A stretch of DNA of 39,967 nucleotides from Falciphora oryzae (lineage: Eukaryota > Ascomycota > Sordariomycetes > Magnaporthales > Magnaporthaceae), in assembly GCA_000733355.1 (NCBI GenBank), contig JNVV01000055.1:1-39967 (forward strand), given 5' to 3'. The translations under genes were made by a program, and so were the position numbers. The notes beneath the pieces were generated by a model, which did no database searches, had not been told where the DNA came from, and saw only the letters and a list, made by a program, of their open reading frames with translations. Of this stretch, positions 10,364-21,572 are shown piece after piece; the stretch's first letter is position 1, and each line of letters begins with the position of its first letter.

Positions 10364-13300
10364 ATGCCGGCCGTGGAATTAACGGAATCCCTTTCTTTGC
10401 CTAGCGATTCCGATATACCTGCCGATACTATGCCGGCCCAATTTGAGAAAGCGGCCGGAAAAGCCCCCGAAGGCCCCTCCCGGTCTACACCGGAAGAACG
10501 TAAAAATACCCCTATGCTTGACGATTAGGGGGCATTTATCCTGTATTCGGCACCCCCTTTTAACATGGCCCTCGAACAATAAGCCCTTATATCCGTGGGA
10601 CGCTTTTAGGACCCCCCGGGCTGGATGACCGAAATCCAGCGGGAATTTATCAGTACGCACGAAGCAATTTCGGCCCTATCCCGAAGTGTGAGCCAGGAAA
10701 TCCTCGCCGATCGGGAACAAATCCGCGAAATCGGGACCTATTACGACCGCATCACCCACGCGTACCATACCGTCGTTTCCTTATATAAGGAAGGCCTAAT
10801 CGCTTCCGCCGATTAACAAAAGGCATTCCGGTAACGGATTATCGGAGAAAGCCAGGCATTTGCACAACAAGTTTGGGCTACGGTTGCCACTTTGGCCAAA
10901 GAGCAACAGACCCGTTCGGAGGCCCTAGTTCAGCTTCGGGATGTTACTCGGGCCCAACAAAACCACTTGCAAAACCTACAAGCACGGCTTTCCACCTTCG
11001 AAGAGGGAGTTACTAACTGGGCCGCCGATAAGGATGCCCAGATCCAGGATCTCCTAACCAAGGAGCATGTTTCGCCTGAGGCCTTTACCGAAGCCGAGCG
11101 ACGCATATTAGCCCAAACTCACCAGCTTGTTAAAGACGCCGTACGGGAAAGCCGGCGGCTTGCAGCACAAGGAAAGCGGCCTAAATCAGCTACTGTACTT
11201 TCGGCCCTGCAACGATCGTCTTAATAACCCGGATCAAACCGAAGCTTTCCTTAGGACGTACCCGTCCCTATTAGGGAAGATCGGGCCGAAGTTGATACCG
11301 ATATACTTCCGCCTTCCGCTTTTAAACAAACAAGCTCGATGGCGCGGGAACGGATCGTCGGATCGAACGCCGGCTTGCTAGCCGCACAAATGGAAAGGAC
11401 CTTAAGGGACTTACAAACCCGAGCAAACCAAGCCCGCACAAGCATTACGCCGGGACGGACACAGGGACAACCCGCCGGTAATCCGGACTTTTCGGACTCT
11501 TCGGAATCGGATGATAGCGATAATAACCTGCCACCGCGACCTCCTAACCGAAGGCTACGGCTGTTCCGATCACCCTTTCCGCCAGACGATAGGGCCTCGC
11601 AACCCCCTAGGGGAACTCCCCAGGGCACGGTTTTTATGGTCAACCCCGTGCAACTCAAAGCCCCCAGCGCTTTCGAAGGGGACCGCACCAAATTTAAAGA
11701 CTGGTGGTTCGTGGTACAGGCTTATATGAACGCCTGCCCCCAAAGCTTCACGGGTGACCCGCACCGCATCACTTGGGTCGGGTCCCTCCTAAAAGGAGCC
11801 GCCCTCCAATGGCACGTGGCCAGGGCACGTTCACTGGAATCTATGAACGTTCGAGATTCCTGGAAAGGATACGCTTCGTCGCTGGAGGAGCATTATAAGG
11901 ACCTTAACGAGGAACGAACCGATGCCAAAAAGCTCCGGTCCTTAAAGTACAACGGCGATATCGTCGGCTACTTAACGGAGTTGGGGCAGTACAATATCAC
12001 TACCCGATGGACCGGCACGACCTTCCGGGATTTCGTCCGATCTTCGCTACCCGAAGGTATCGCCGATTTGGTATATGCCAATAAGGGTCGAATCCCTACA
12101 GACGACGCCGAATTCCTCGAAGCCTTTCAGGAGGCAGGGATCACTTACGAGCAAAAGCTCGCGGATAGAGCCTCCATTAAGGCTTTGATGCAAGGAACGG
12201 GCCAAAGGGAAAAGGGAAAAGACGAGCCCGCTTCGAATTAGGAGCGCTCGAACGCGGGCCGTCGCCGCGGCAAAGGCTCCAAAAACAGGAACCCAAGTCC
12301 ATCCTCAAGCTCCCGTTCCGGAAAGAAAGCCAACGATAAGGCCGATAAAAAGAGTAACATTTGGACTACCACCAAATTGGCACTCGAAGGAATCGAACAA
12401 CGCGATATCGACGCACGAAAGATGGCTAAAGCCGACTGCTGGCGTTGTGGAAGAGAAGGGCACCACACGTTGGAATGCTACGCAAAAAAGGACACTAACG
12501 GCAAGGAACTCCCTCCTACACCAGCAAAAACGGCCGGTGCCAAATCCATCCTTAAACGCCCGGCAACGGACGAATAGGAGGAACAGCCACAGGCAAAAAG
12601 GGCCAAAATCGCCGGCCTCGCTTCGGAAGCCCCGAGCGAACCACGAATCTTTAAATTATCGGATTCGGAATCGGACGATAACTGTTGACAACCATCGACC
12701 GTCGCTGCTGCACGAAGGCCCCTAACGGATAGGGAACTCGCAAGGCCAATCCTTCGCATGTATATACGGGCGAGGGGGTCGAAGGAAATACCTGTCCGGG
12801 TGCTTTTGGACGGTGGCAGCGACACGAAGGTTATTTCGGACAAAATAGCCAAGCAACTTCCAGGCCATTTGGTCGACAGAGCCATCCCTCGCGTAATGAC
12901 CTCCTTTTCAGGGAGAATCGAACCAGAGGCCGGAAAGCAACTAGTTGTCGACGTTACCCTCCGGCACAAAACGCACTATTTTACGGAAACGTTCGAAGTT
13001 AGTCCTACGGATCCAGATTGCGACGTTATCCTACCCTTCGCATGGCAAAGGCAACACCCACCGCTGGGGCTATTGGATCGCGACCTTCGGGATATCCGGA
13101 TGGATTCGGACAAGTGCCGGAAGTGCAACAAGCCCCGGGCACGGAAGCCACAAGATTTACGGCCGCCCCGAGGCTTACGCCTTCGGGAGAATATGAAAAC
13201 AACCGAACCTGCAGTTATCGCCGCTATTAAATACGGGCACGGTATTCCTTCCCTTGAGGAAGTGACCAAAGCAGATTCGGACGGCCTCGAATCGGTGCCA

Positions 13301-16300
13301 TAGGAGTTTAGGGAATTTTTCCCTATTATGACGGAAGCGGTTGCCACCCGTTTTCCCGATTATCAGCCTTGGGACTATGAGATTCATTTTAAGGAAGGAG
13401 CCCAATTAACCCATGGTCCCTTGTACCTAATGAGCCAAAGGGAATTGGATGTCCTAAAGCCGTGGCTGGAAAAGCAGATACGAATCGGCCGGGCCAGGCC
13501 ATGCAAAACTGCCAATAGTTCGCCCTTTATGTTCGCAGAAAAGAAAGACCCCCTCGATCTTTTAAGGGTAGTGGTTGATTATAGGGACGTGAACGCTAAA
13601 ACGATTCCGATTCGGTGCCTTATCCCGCTTATTACGGAGCTCCAGGATCGATTTCGGAATGCCAAATGGAAGACGAAGATCGACCTTAAAACCGGGTTTA
13701 ATTTGATTCGGATGAAAAAAGGGCACGAATGGTTTACGGCTTTCCGTTGCAAATACGGCGTTTTCGAGTTTACGGTTATGCCTATGGGCCTTATTAACGC
13801 CCCCGCCACCTTCCAAAGCATGATGAACTATATTTTTATGGACTTTATCGATGCCGGGCTCCTTGTGTATTTGGATGACCTTCTAATATACGCAGAGACT
13901 AAGGAATAACACGATAGTTTGGTAAAGGAGGTGCTTCGCCGCCTTACTAAACACAACCTGGCCGTGGCCCTTCGCAAATGCGTTTGGGGGGTACACGAAG
14001 TCGAGTTCCTTGGTCACATAATAGGACCCGAGGGCATCGCAATGTCTAAGGACAAAGTTGATGCTATTATTTAATGGAAAGCCCCCAAGTGCTTTAAGGA
14101 CTCCCAATCCTTTATTGGCTTCGCTAACTTTTACAGGAGGTTTATTAAAGGGTTTTCCAAAATCGTTAGGCCTATAACGACGGCCAACGCTTTGCTTAAA
14201 AGCTAATGGCGATGGACCCTCGAAATGGAACAGGCCTTCGAAGCTTTTAAAATCGCTTTCGTTTCGCTTCCGATACTCCGGCATTTCGATCCGTTTTTTC
14301 CGGCGCAAGTCGAAGTAGACGCCTCGGACTTTGCCTTTGGAGGGGTGTTATCCCAAAGGGACCCCGAAACTAATAAATTGCACCCCGTTGCTTTCTATTC
14401 ACGCAAAATGTTACCCGCCGAAATCAACTATGAAATCCACGATAAGGAACTTTTGGCGGTCGTCGATTGTTTCGTTAGGTGGAGGCATTACCTCGAAGGG
14501 GCGAAGCACCGGATAGAGGTTTATACGGATTACCGAAACCTCGAATACTTTTTAACGGCCAAAGTCCTTAATCGAAGGCAAGCTAGATGGGCATAACAGC
14601 TGGCTGGTTATTGGTTTATGATTAACTACCGGCTAGGAAAGCAAAATGAAAAGGCCGATGTGCTGTCGAGATTACCTTAGCACAAGCCTGAGAAAGGGGG
14701 GAGTGAGGATTAGCCGATTACGACGATCCTGCAAAAAAAACACTTCCTAGCAAGAATTTCGGCCCTGGAAGGATAAGGAGATAACCTTATGGAAGAAGCT
14801 TTGCCGTAAGGAGCACCTTTTTTCCTCCTGTCCCCAGGCCGGCTTTGTAGTATTCCAGTTCTAAAGTGGGCTACGGAATTTACTGACAAAGTTAAGCAAG
14901 CTGGTATATCGGATCCCGAATACCAGGGCCGCTTCCGGAAGCCCGAAAAGGGTGAAGAAGTCGAGGATGGCTTCCTTTATTATAAGGAAAGATTGTGGGT
15001 GCCAACGGAGGCCTTGCAAAAGGAAGTCCTCGAGTCCGAATATGATACAAAAGTCGCTGGACATATGGGTATGGATAAAACCTTCGAGTTAATTACTCGG
15101 CACTTTTGGTAGCCTAATATCGAGGCAAAAGTCCGGGAATACGTGAGGGGATGCCTGGAGTGCCAACGTAATAAAGCCCTAAGGTACGCCCCCTTTGGAC
15201 CCTTACAACCCATGGAGCTGCATTACCAGCTTTGGAAGACGGTGGCTATGGACTTCATCACGGACCTCTTTTTAAGCGATGGGTGCGATTCAATTTGGGT
15301 AATGGTAGACCCCTTTACCAAGATGGCGCATTTCGTCCCCCTTAAAGTCGAGGGTAAGAAGTCGGATGACCTTATCCGCATTTTCGCCAAAGAATACTGG
15401 CGACTGCACGGTGTGCCTTTAGATATTATCTTTGATAGAGATTCCAGATTTACGAGCCACTTGTGGAAAGATTTCCTCCGTTTGGTAGGCATTAAGCCAA
15501 GAATGAGCACTGCCTTCCATCCCCAAACGGATGGATAAACCGAAAGGCTTAACCAAAGCCTGGAGGCTTACTTTAGGTCTTTCGTAAATTACGAAATGAC
15601 TAACTGGGTCGAGCTGTTACCCACGGCGGAATTTGCCTATAATAATACATTTTCGGCAAGTACTTCCATTACTCCCTTTTTCGCTAACTACGGGTACCAC
15701 CCAGCTTCCAATAATCCCCCTCTCCCAGGACGAGTACGCAATCCAGCAAGCCAATTGTACCGGCATTGGATGACCCAGGTGCACGAAGAAGCCAAGCAAC
15801 ACCTCGAGAAAGCCCGGGAACGAATGAAGCATTGGGCCGACAAAAAGAGAAGCCCCTCGCCGGTCCTTACCGAAGGACAGTTCGTTATGTTAAACGCCCG
15901 GCACATAAAGACCCGTCGCCCCGCCAAGAAACTCGATGCCAAAATGCTCGGGCCTTTCCGGATCCTTAAGGTTATTTCTCCCACGGCGGTACGACTGGCC
16001 CTGCCTAAAACCTGGAAAATCCATAACGCTTTCCACGTGTCCCTTATCGAACCCTACCGCTTTGGCATTTAGGCACGACCTGACCCTGACCAGGTACTGC
16101 GGGAGGCCCCCTCGGTTATAGGAGATTTCGTTGTAGAAAAGGTTATGGATTCCATGGATACAGGCGGGAAGGTTCGTTACCTTGTCCGATGGGAAGATTA
16201 CCCACGAAAAAAGGATTGGACGTGGGAACCTTGGGAGCATTTCGATACCGACGGATCTAAATAACACGTTGTTGCCTTTTATCGGCTCAACCCCGATAAG

Positions 16301-16432
16301 CTTAGGGACCCCCGCGTGCCACAAGATAATATAGGCACAGCCGCATCCCTTAAGCGGGCTTCAAAAGGTTTCGAGACGCGCTTTAGGAAGAGGAGGATAG
16401 TGTCACACGGAAGAACCTGTGGACTCACCTAA
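10364..16432 (+). pseudogene. E3 gag-pol polyprotein, decayed
   Basis: One frame of about 2,022 codons from ATG 10364, with about two dozen premature stops, nearly all TAG or TAA. Gag: a coiled-coil-like Glu/Gln-rich N-terminus (10625-11220), capsid (11640-12200) and an intact CCHC knuckle at 12437-12478. Protease: D-G-G at 12809-12817. RT: Y-L-D-D intact at 13868-13879. RNase H: D (V-D-A-S), E (K-E-L-L) and T-D-Y-R blocks, 14310-14560. Integrase: HHCC finger about 15060-15175; D-D-E core about 15240-15560 (the codon after Q-T-D-G is now TAA); GPY/F module about 15920-16060; chromodomain about 16130-16260 with its conserved Trp residues. The frame passes through the polypurine tract and ends 32 bases into the 3' LTR. 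Confidence 0.92.
16385..16400 (+). other. E3 polypurine tract
   Basis: AGGAAGAGGAGGATAG lies directly before the 3' LTR start at 16401. The purine-rich run is the expected plus-strand primer site, and it overlaps the last codons of the polyprotein. Confidence 0.8.
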
Positions 16433-16686
16433 TCGGCCCCACAGAAGGTCCGGGAACCGGTATAGGTGCCCAACGGCCCCGAGGCCCAAAGGCCGAAGGC
16501 CGGAGGGGCAGTGTGAATCATGTATTCAATACTTCGCACGGATCACAGGGTGGTTTATATAAACCCTGCCATCTCCTATGTCCTCCAGGAAAGATTCCTT
16601 CTTCCTCAAGCATCTCTTGAGCCCATAGAAAGATTATCTGCAATCTAGAGATTCTTTCTCCAAGCCGTCTTTGACCCCTTGTTACA
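16401..16686 (+). repeat. E3 3' LTR
   Basis: 286 bp, TGTCACACGG to CCTTGTTACA. At each of the 12 positions that differ from the 5' LTR this copy keeps C, so it is the less decayed copy. Confidence 0.96.
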
Positions 16687-16691
16687 TACAG
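16687..16691. repeat. Target-site duplication TACAG, right copy
   Basis: Matches 9710-9714. E2 reading resumes immediately after it. Confidence 0.94.
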
Positions 16692-18401
16692 GTAGCCGAA
16701 GCTGTTATAAAGGATAGCATGCGCCTCCAGTTTATCAAGCACTACAAAAAGGACCCAATGTTTTACAAATTAATTACGGAGCTCGCCACGCCTCGCCCCG
16801 GCAAAGCACCCCCTAAGCATGAGGACGTGCTAAATGCTTCCAAAGCCGGGCACCCCTTCCGCGTTATCGATGGCCTGCTTTACAACAGGGACAATAACGG
16901 AATCGAGCGATTTGTAATTCCGTTCCCTATGGTGAAAACCTTCCTGGAGGAGGCCCATAATCACAAGCACCATTTCGGCCGCCAACGCATAACAGACGCC
17001 CTTGCCGGTATGCACTTCCGGTCCAAAAGGCGCCAGATCGACTAGTATATTAAAAACTGTCACACCTGCGGCATGAACCAAACCAACAACCAGAAGCCCA
17101 TCGGTACGCTCCAGCCTATCCAGGCCCCAACTGAACCCATGAGCGTGTTGACTATGGACTTTGTTACTGCACTTCCAATCGTACCGTTAGCGAATACCCC
17201 TTGGTAGCTCAGCACCTACGACTCCTTTAACGCCCTCCTTACCGTTACCGACAAAACGTCCAAGCGGACTATCCTGATCCCCGGGCACGATACCTATGGT
17301 GCAAAGCATTGGGCCTCGCTGCTGTTACGGCACTTCCTTATAGCTGATTGGCCCTGTCCCCGCGCCATCATCTCCGATAGGGATGCCAAATTCACCGGGA
17401 CCTTTTGGCAGACCCTTTGGAAAGGCTTTGGGACCAAGCTTGCCATAACCACGGCCTACCATCCCCAAGCAGACGGCCAATCCGAGAGGAAAAACCAACT
17501 GGTGGAATTGGCTATCCGCTTCCATGCTTAGGAGCATTCCGCCTGGGTCGACATTTTCCTTGCACTTTAGTGGGACATTAACAACTCAACCACGTCGGCC
17601 ACGGACTGTTTACCGCACGAGTTTCTTTTCGGATTCAAGCTCCCTGGACCTGTCACTCGCCTCACCAACTTAGACCCAAAGGACACACCTGACCTCCAGT
17701 ACATGCGTGAGCATTTCCGGCGTAAGGCTCAGTACGTTATGGACCTCGCTGCCTCCGAGATAAAGAGGCTGTACGATGGCAAACACCGCCATAAAAAGTT
17801 CAACGAGGGAAACCAAATCTGGCTAAAAATGGGTGCCGCCTACAAACCTCGCGGAGGAACTGTAAACAACAAAACAGCCCCTCTTCGCCAGGGACCCTAC
17901 ACGATTAAGAAGAAGGTCTCACCCCTGGCCTACGAGCTCGAGTTACCCACCAACGGCACTAGGATTCACCCAGTGATATCCATCCAGCACCTCCTTCGCT
18001 ACCACGCCAAAGACGACCCCTTCCAGCGAGTACCAGCACCACCTGGCCCCGTCGACTATACCCCGGCTGACGACGAATCCGACGACCCTGGCAACCCCAA
18101 CGACAAATCGTTCGAGGTTAAACGCATCACCAACCACAGGGTCAAAAGGGGCGGCGCTGTCGAGTACTACGTGGTCTGGAAGGGATACGGCGACCACGAG
18201 GGCACCTGGGAGCCCAAGGCCAACCTCAAGCACGCACCCAAAGTAGTCGAGGCCTACGAGAAGTCGCAGGCAACCCTAACCGCACTCAAGGGCAAGGTCA
18301 ATGCTCCGGCCAACGGCCCTTTCCCGGCAGCCAACGACGTCCCTGAGGCCCAGGGACCTACTCCGGTCAAGCGCGGCCGTGGACGCCCGCGCAAGAACTA
18401 G
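16692..18401 (+). pseudogene. E2 gag-pol, part 2: integrase, chromodomain, AT-hook
   Basis: This continues the E2 frame after the E3 insertion. The HHCC finger is about 16950-17085 (A-H-N-H-K-H-H, then C-H-T-C). The catalytic core has D in L-T-M-D-F (about 17150), D in I-S-D-R-D (about 17370) and E in Q-S-E-R-K (about 17480), all present. From 17703 the frame is open for 232 codons: a linker, then a chromodomain at about 18100-18250 with Y-Y-V-V-W-K-G-Y and G-T-W-E-P. The last residues, K-R-G-R-G-R-P-R-K-N, form an AT-hook. Only a few stops occur, all 5' of 17580, so this part is far less decayed than 4330-9714. The enzyme would insert element cDNA; the chromodomain likely steers it to methylated histone. 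Confidence 0.9.
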
Positions 18402-18451
18402 ACGCCACAAGGGCGAAAGAGAAAAGGAAAATATTGTGCTGTTTGTATTTA

Positions 18452-18467
18452 GCATCGAAAACGATGC
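18452..18467 (+). other. Hairpin before E2 3' LTR
   Basis: GCATCG-AAAA-CGATGC is a perfect 6-bp stem with a four-base loop, between the gag-pol stop and the 3' LTR. Its function is unknown. The purine run at about 18409-18430 or the AGAGGGCCGGCAC right before the LTR may serve as polypurine tract; neither is convincing. Confidence 0.5.
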
Positions 18468-18490
18468 CGTCTCTTTAGAGGGCCGGCACT

Positions 18491-18692
18491 TGTCACGGCC
18501 AGCAGGGCCTCAACTGTAGATAGAGGAGTTGGGACCAGAGACCCTTATCGTCAGATAAGGGTGGAGGCTCCACAAGGTGGATCCCGCACAGAGATATCCC
18601 AAATCTCTGCAGGGCCAGGCCTCCGGCCTCCAACCTACTCCGAATATCATCTTCCTGCTACTCCAATATCTCTGCCCTCGACTGCTTTGACA
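18491..18692 (+). repeat. E2 3' LTR
   Basis: 202 bp, TGTCACGGCC to GCTTTGACA. It is the less decayed partner of 3768-3969. Confidence 0.95.
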
Positions 18693-18697
18693 TCGAT
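18693..18697. repeat. Target-site duplication TCGAT, right copy
   Basis: Matches 3763-3767. E1 integrase resumes right after it with I-D-F-I-I-E-F. Confidence 0.93.
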
Positions 18698-19927
18698 AGA
18701 CTTTATAATAGAATTTCCCGCGACCGAAAGGGGGCCGGAATATTTAATGGTTATTACCGATAGGCTATCGAAATATATCCAGCTCGAAGCTATGTACTTT
18801 ATGGGAGCGAAAGAATGCGCAGCACGGTTCCGATTAGCATGGTGGCGATTCCGTAGCTTTCCGGATAGCATTATTTCCGATAAGGGCTTGAATTGGGTAG
18901 GAGAATTCTGGACGGAATTATGCTTCCAAATACAAATTTAATAGCTGCTTTTTACCTCTTTTCACCCGGAAACAGACGGGGGCACAAAGAAAGCGAACTA
19001 GGAAGTCCAACACTATTTGCGCTGCTTTATTACCTTCGTACAAACCGATTGGTCGCAATACCTCGACGCTTGCCAGCTCGCGCTTAATAACAAGGATTTA
19101 ACTATTACGGGATATAGCCCCAACCGTTTGCTATTAGGTTTCGATATTAACCTAATCCTAACACACCTACCGCCAAATAACGCATTTAAAGCAAATGAAA
19201 AAAGGCGTGCTTCCGCTTTTTTAGCTCACTTACGGGAAGGATTGGAACTAGCTATTACAATTGCGGCATTTGTACAATAACAATAAAAGTTACAAACTAA
19301 TAGGTTCCGCCGCCCAGCCGAAAAATACAAAATAAGCGACAAAGTGTGGCTGTTTTTCCGCAATATCAAAATAAACCGGCCTAGCAAAAAGCTAGATTAG
19401 GTGGCGGATAAGTTCGAAGTGGTTGCGGTCCCTAATCCCCTTAATGTTACGTTAGATGTGCCTAAGGGCATCCACTTTAACTTCCACGTCGAACTAGTGG
19501 AACGGGCAGCAGACGACCCGTTTCCGTTACAAACGAATACAAATATACGTTTAGGACCTATTTTAGTCCCATTACCGGAGGATGGCGAACTTTACGAAAA
19601 ATGGCTCGTGGAAAAGATCCTGGCTATAAAAAACGCTAAAGGATGGGGGAAAAGATAAGCATTAGTAAAATGGGTAAGATACGATAAAACAACGTGGGAA
19701 CTATTGGAAAAAGTTAAAGATATAGCAGCGATGGAGGAATTCGAAGCCCAATGGGGGGATGCACACACCTACAACGGCCCCGAATTGCGAAGCAAAAGGA
19801 AATAAGCCGCCGCAGTTCGAAAACAAAAGGGACGCATTACGAAAGCTGTATTACTTCGAACTAAAAAAGCCGGCAAGCGAACGGAAATAGCCGCTCGAAA
19901 CGCGGAGCAATACGACCCCCTACCTTA
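18698..19927 (+). pseudogene. E1 pol remnant, part 2: integrase core and chromodomain
   Basis: This is the frame left at 3767, shifted exactly as the E2 insert length predicts. The core continues with D-F-I-I-E-F, I-T-D-R-L-S-K, I-I-S-D-K-G and F-H-P-E-T-D-G, so two of the three acidic blocks are visible; the E-containing block is degraded. A C-terminal domain follows (V-W-L-F near 19345). A chromodomain lies at about 19595-19755, with L-V-K-W-V-R-Y and T-W-E-L recognisable around a TAA stop. The frame ends at about 19927 in a basic tail. There are many stops. E1 therefore also belongs to the chromoviruses. Confidence 0.87.
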
Positions 19928-20024
19928 ACGAAAAATAAAAACCCAGCACGACAAGCTACCACCACGCCTAATACCTAACCCCGAACCAAAAACCCCGCAC
20001 ACAGGACACGAAAGGAAGCCGAAA

Positions 20025-21572
20025 CTAGTTTCCACCCTTACTACCATCGTCGGCAGACGTTTCCTTTTCGAATATAGAAAAGGAACGGAACCGACGGGAA
20101 AAGGAATTGCCACCGCTGTAATGGATGTCCCGACGACGACGACGCTCCTTACGGTGCCGAACAGCACGAAAGGAGGGCGAAGGCGAGCGACGACGCGACT
20201 CGGAACGGTAAATGAGGCGACGACGCTCCGAATCGCCACTAGATTGGATACGGTTGTTAGCGGCCACCTGATTGATGGCGTTAATAAGCCGGGCGTCACG
20301 CGCCTCGGCGCGACGCTCCGCCTCCATTTGGGCTCGCTATGGAAAGTCAGCGGCGCCGCCACGCGAAATATGGAAAAAAAGGCCAGCTATTTGCATAAAG
20401 CCGAAGCCGCGGACAAGCGTATCTATAAGCTGCTGGCTCTGGTTGCCGCGACGAAAGGGAGTGCCAGCCGCGTTGCTAAAAACCAAAGCGTCGCCCGCAG
20501 GATTGGCGTTCTAAACATACTAACGGTTAAAATTCGTATTAGTTTCGTTAAAAAGCCGCGACTAATGCTGGTAAGCGAGTAAGTACTCGCGGGTAAGGAC
20601 AGAACGCGAGCCTTTGCCGGAAAGGACACCAGGCTTGGCAATGTAACGGTCGCCAATCGTTAAAACGAAAAGGTCGCGTCGGGCACGGCGCAAAGCAGGA
20701 CTCGAAACGTAAGCAGCATTAAAAGTATTACAGCCCGCCGTCTTCCCACGACGGCAACGGTCACAAGCCTAACCAGGCCGGTACTTCTTGCAAACCACAA
20801 CTCCAATAACTTTGGATTTGCCGAAATACGCGTCACACTCGTACTTTTAGTGGACGGGAGCCGTATGCTCCTCGTCCGACGAATCGCCCGTCAAATTAAT
20901 TGCGTCGGCGGCGCGACGGCCCTTATCGCGCTAGTACTAAACCACGCCATAGGTTAAACACGGACAACAAGCGGGAGCGAAAAAACTCACACGACCAAAC
21001 GGATCGTCGCCACCGCCTCCGGGAGGCGGAGGAGGAGCGGCAGCGGCAGCAGATATCGTAGGGATCGCGCCAGTCGGGAAAAGAGTCAACACCGGAAAGG
21101 AGCCGGGACAAAGGGAGGGAAATGCCAAGGAAAGGAGCAACCGCGTAGAAAAACAGCGACGAAACAAGACGAGGACGAAGCCGCGACGGTCGGAGGACGG
21201 AGATTGTCGGTTAACACCCAGGAAGGAGGGTGGAGGGAAGCCGGAGTTGGGAGAGAAAAAAACAGGAAACGAAACGACGGCGGGGAAGGAAAACTTTGCA
21301 GGCAGTAACGAGACCGCAAAGAAGCCAAGCGAGTCACGCAAGCAAACACAACGAAAAGAAGGAAGGAGCGAGGCAGCCAAAAGCCACGAGGCAACAAGGA
21401 AACGAGCCGCCCCCGCTAACAAAAAGGGAAGGCACGTCCAAACCGAGCCACGGAAAACGCAAGCGCCCACCCCGAAGCCAACCTGGAATCGAGCAACACC
21501 CACCATAACACGAAGCTCTCCAACTAACAGACCACCCGCGATATCAAAATGAACCAAAGACGAAGAAGTCAC
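20025..21572 (-). pseudogene. Unknown decayed minus-strand gene after E1 pol
   Basis: One minus-strand frame holds together for about 1 kb (21060 down to 20025) with roughly eight TAG/TAA stops, and stays open upstream to an ATG at 21572. The upstream 500 bases translate into Phe/Ser/Leu-rich sequence and may be untranslated leader. Visible parts in order: Ala then Pro-Gly runs, an acidic patch, and a Cys-rich motif C-X8-C-X2-C-X7-C around C-D-R-C-R-R-G-K (about 20720-20790). A conserved-looking middle follows, then an Arg/Ser/Glu-rich C-terminus (20330-20080). I do not recognise the family. It lies antisense to E1 and may be an E1 accessory gene, another element's gag, or a captured gene. 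Confidence 0.55.

Larger units (their letters stand above)
9715..16686 (+). mobile_element. E3: self-primed Ty3/gypsy chromovirus inserted in E2
   Basis: A complete 6.97-kb element: 286-bp LTRs (TGTYACACGG...TTGTTACA), a leader beginning with a self-complementary primer site, one gag-pol frame (10364-16432), a polypurine tract and the 3' LTR, flanked by TACAG. It is the innermost element of the nest. The LTRs differ at 12 of 286 positions, all C in the 3' copy and T in the 5' copy. The RT/IN/chromodomain arrangement and the primer design match the Tf1/sushi branch of chromoviruses (the group of fission-yeast Tf1 and CfT-1), from family knowledge. Confidence 0.95.
3768..18692 (+). mobile_element. 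E2: Ty3/gypsy chromovirus inserted in E1 integrase
   Basis: A full-length element with two 202-bp LTRs (TG...CA ends; the 5' copy ends TAACA), a primer site, a leader with hairpin repeats, one long gag-pol frame and a 3' LTR. The 5-bp duplication TCGAT flanks it. E2 is itself split by E3 at 9715-16686. Removing E3 with one TACAG leaves about 7.1 kb of continuous frame (about 2,364 codons). The left two thirds are full of stops, while the integrase part right of E3 (16692-18401) has only a handful. LTR identity is 192/202 by hand alignment, and all ten differences are transitions toward A/T in the 5' copy. Confidence 0.95.
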
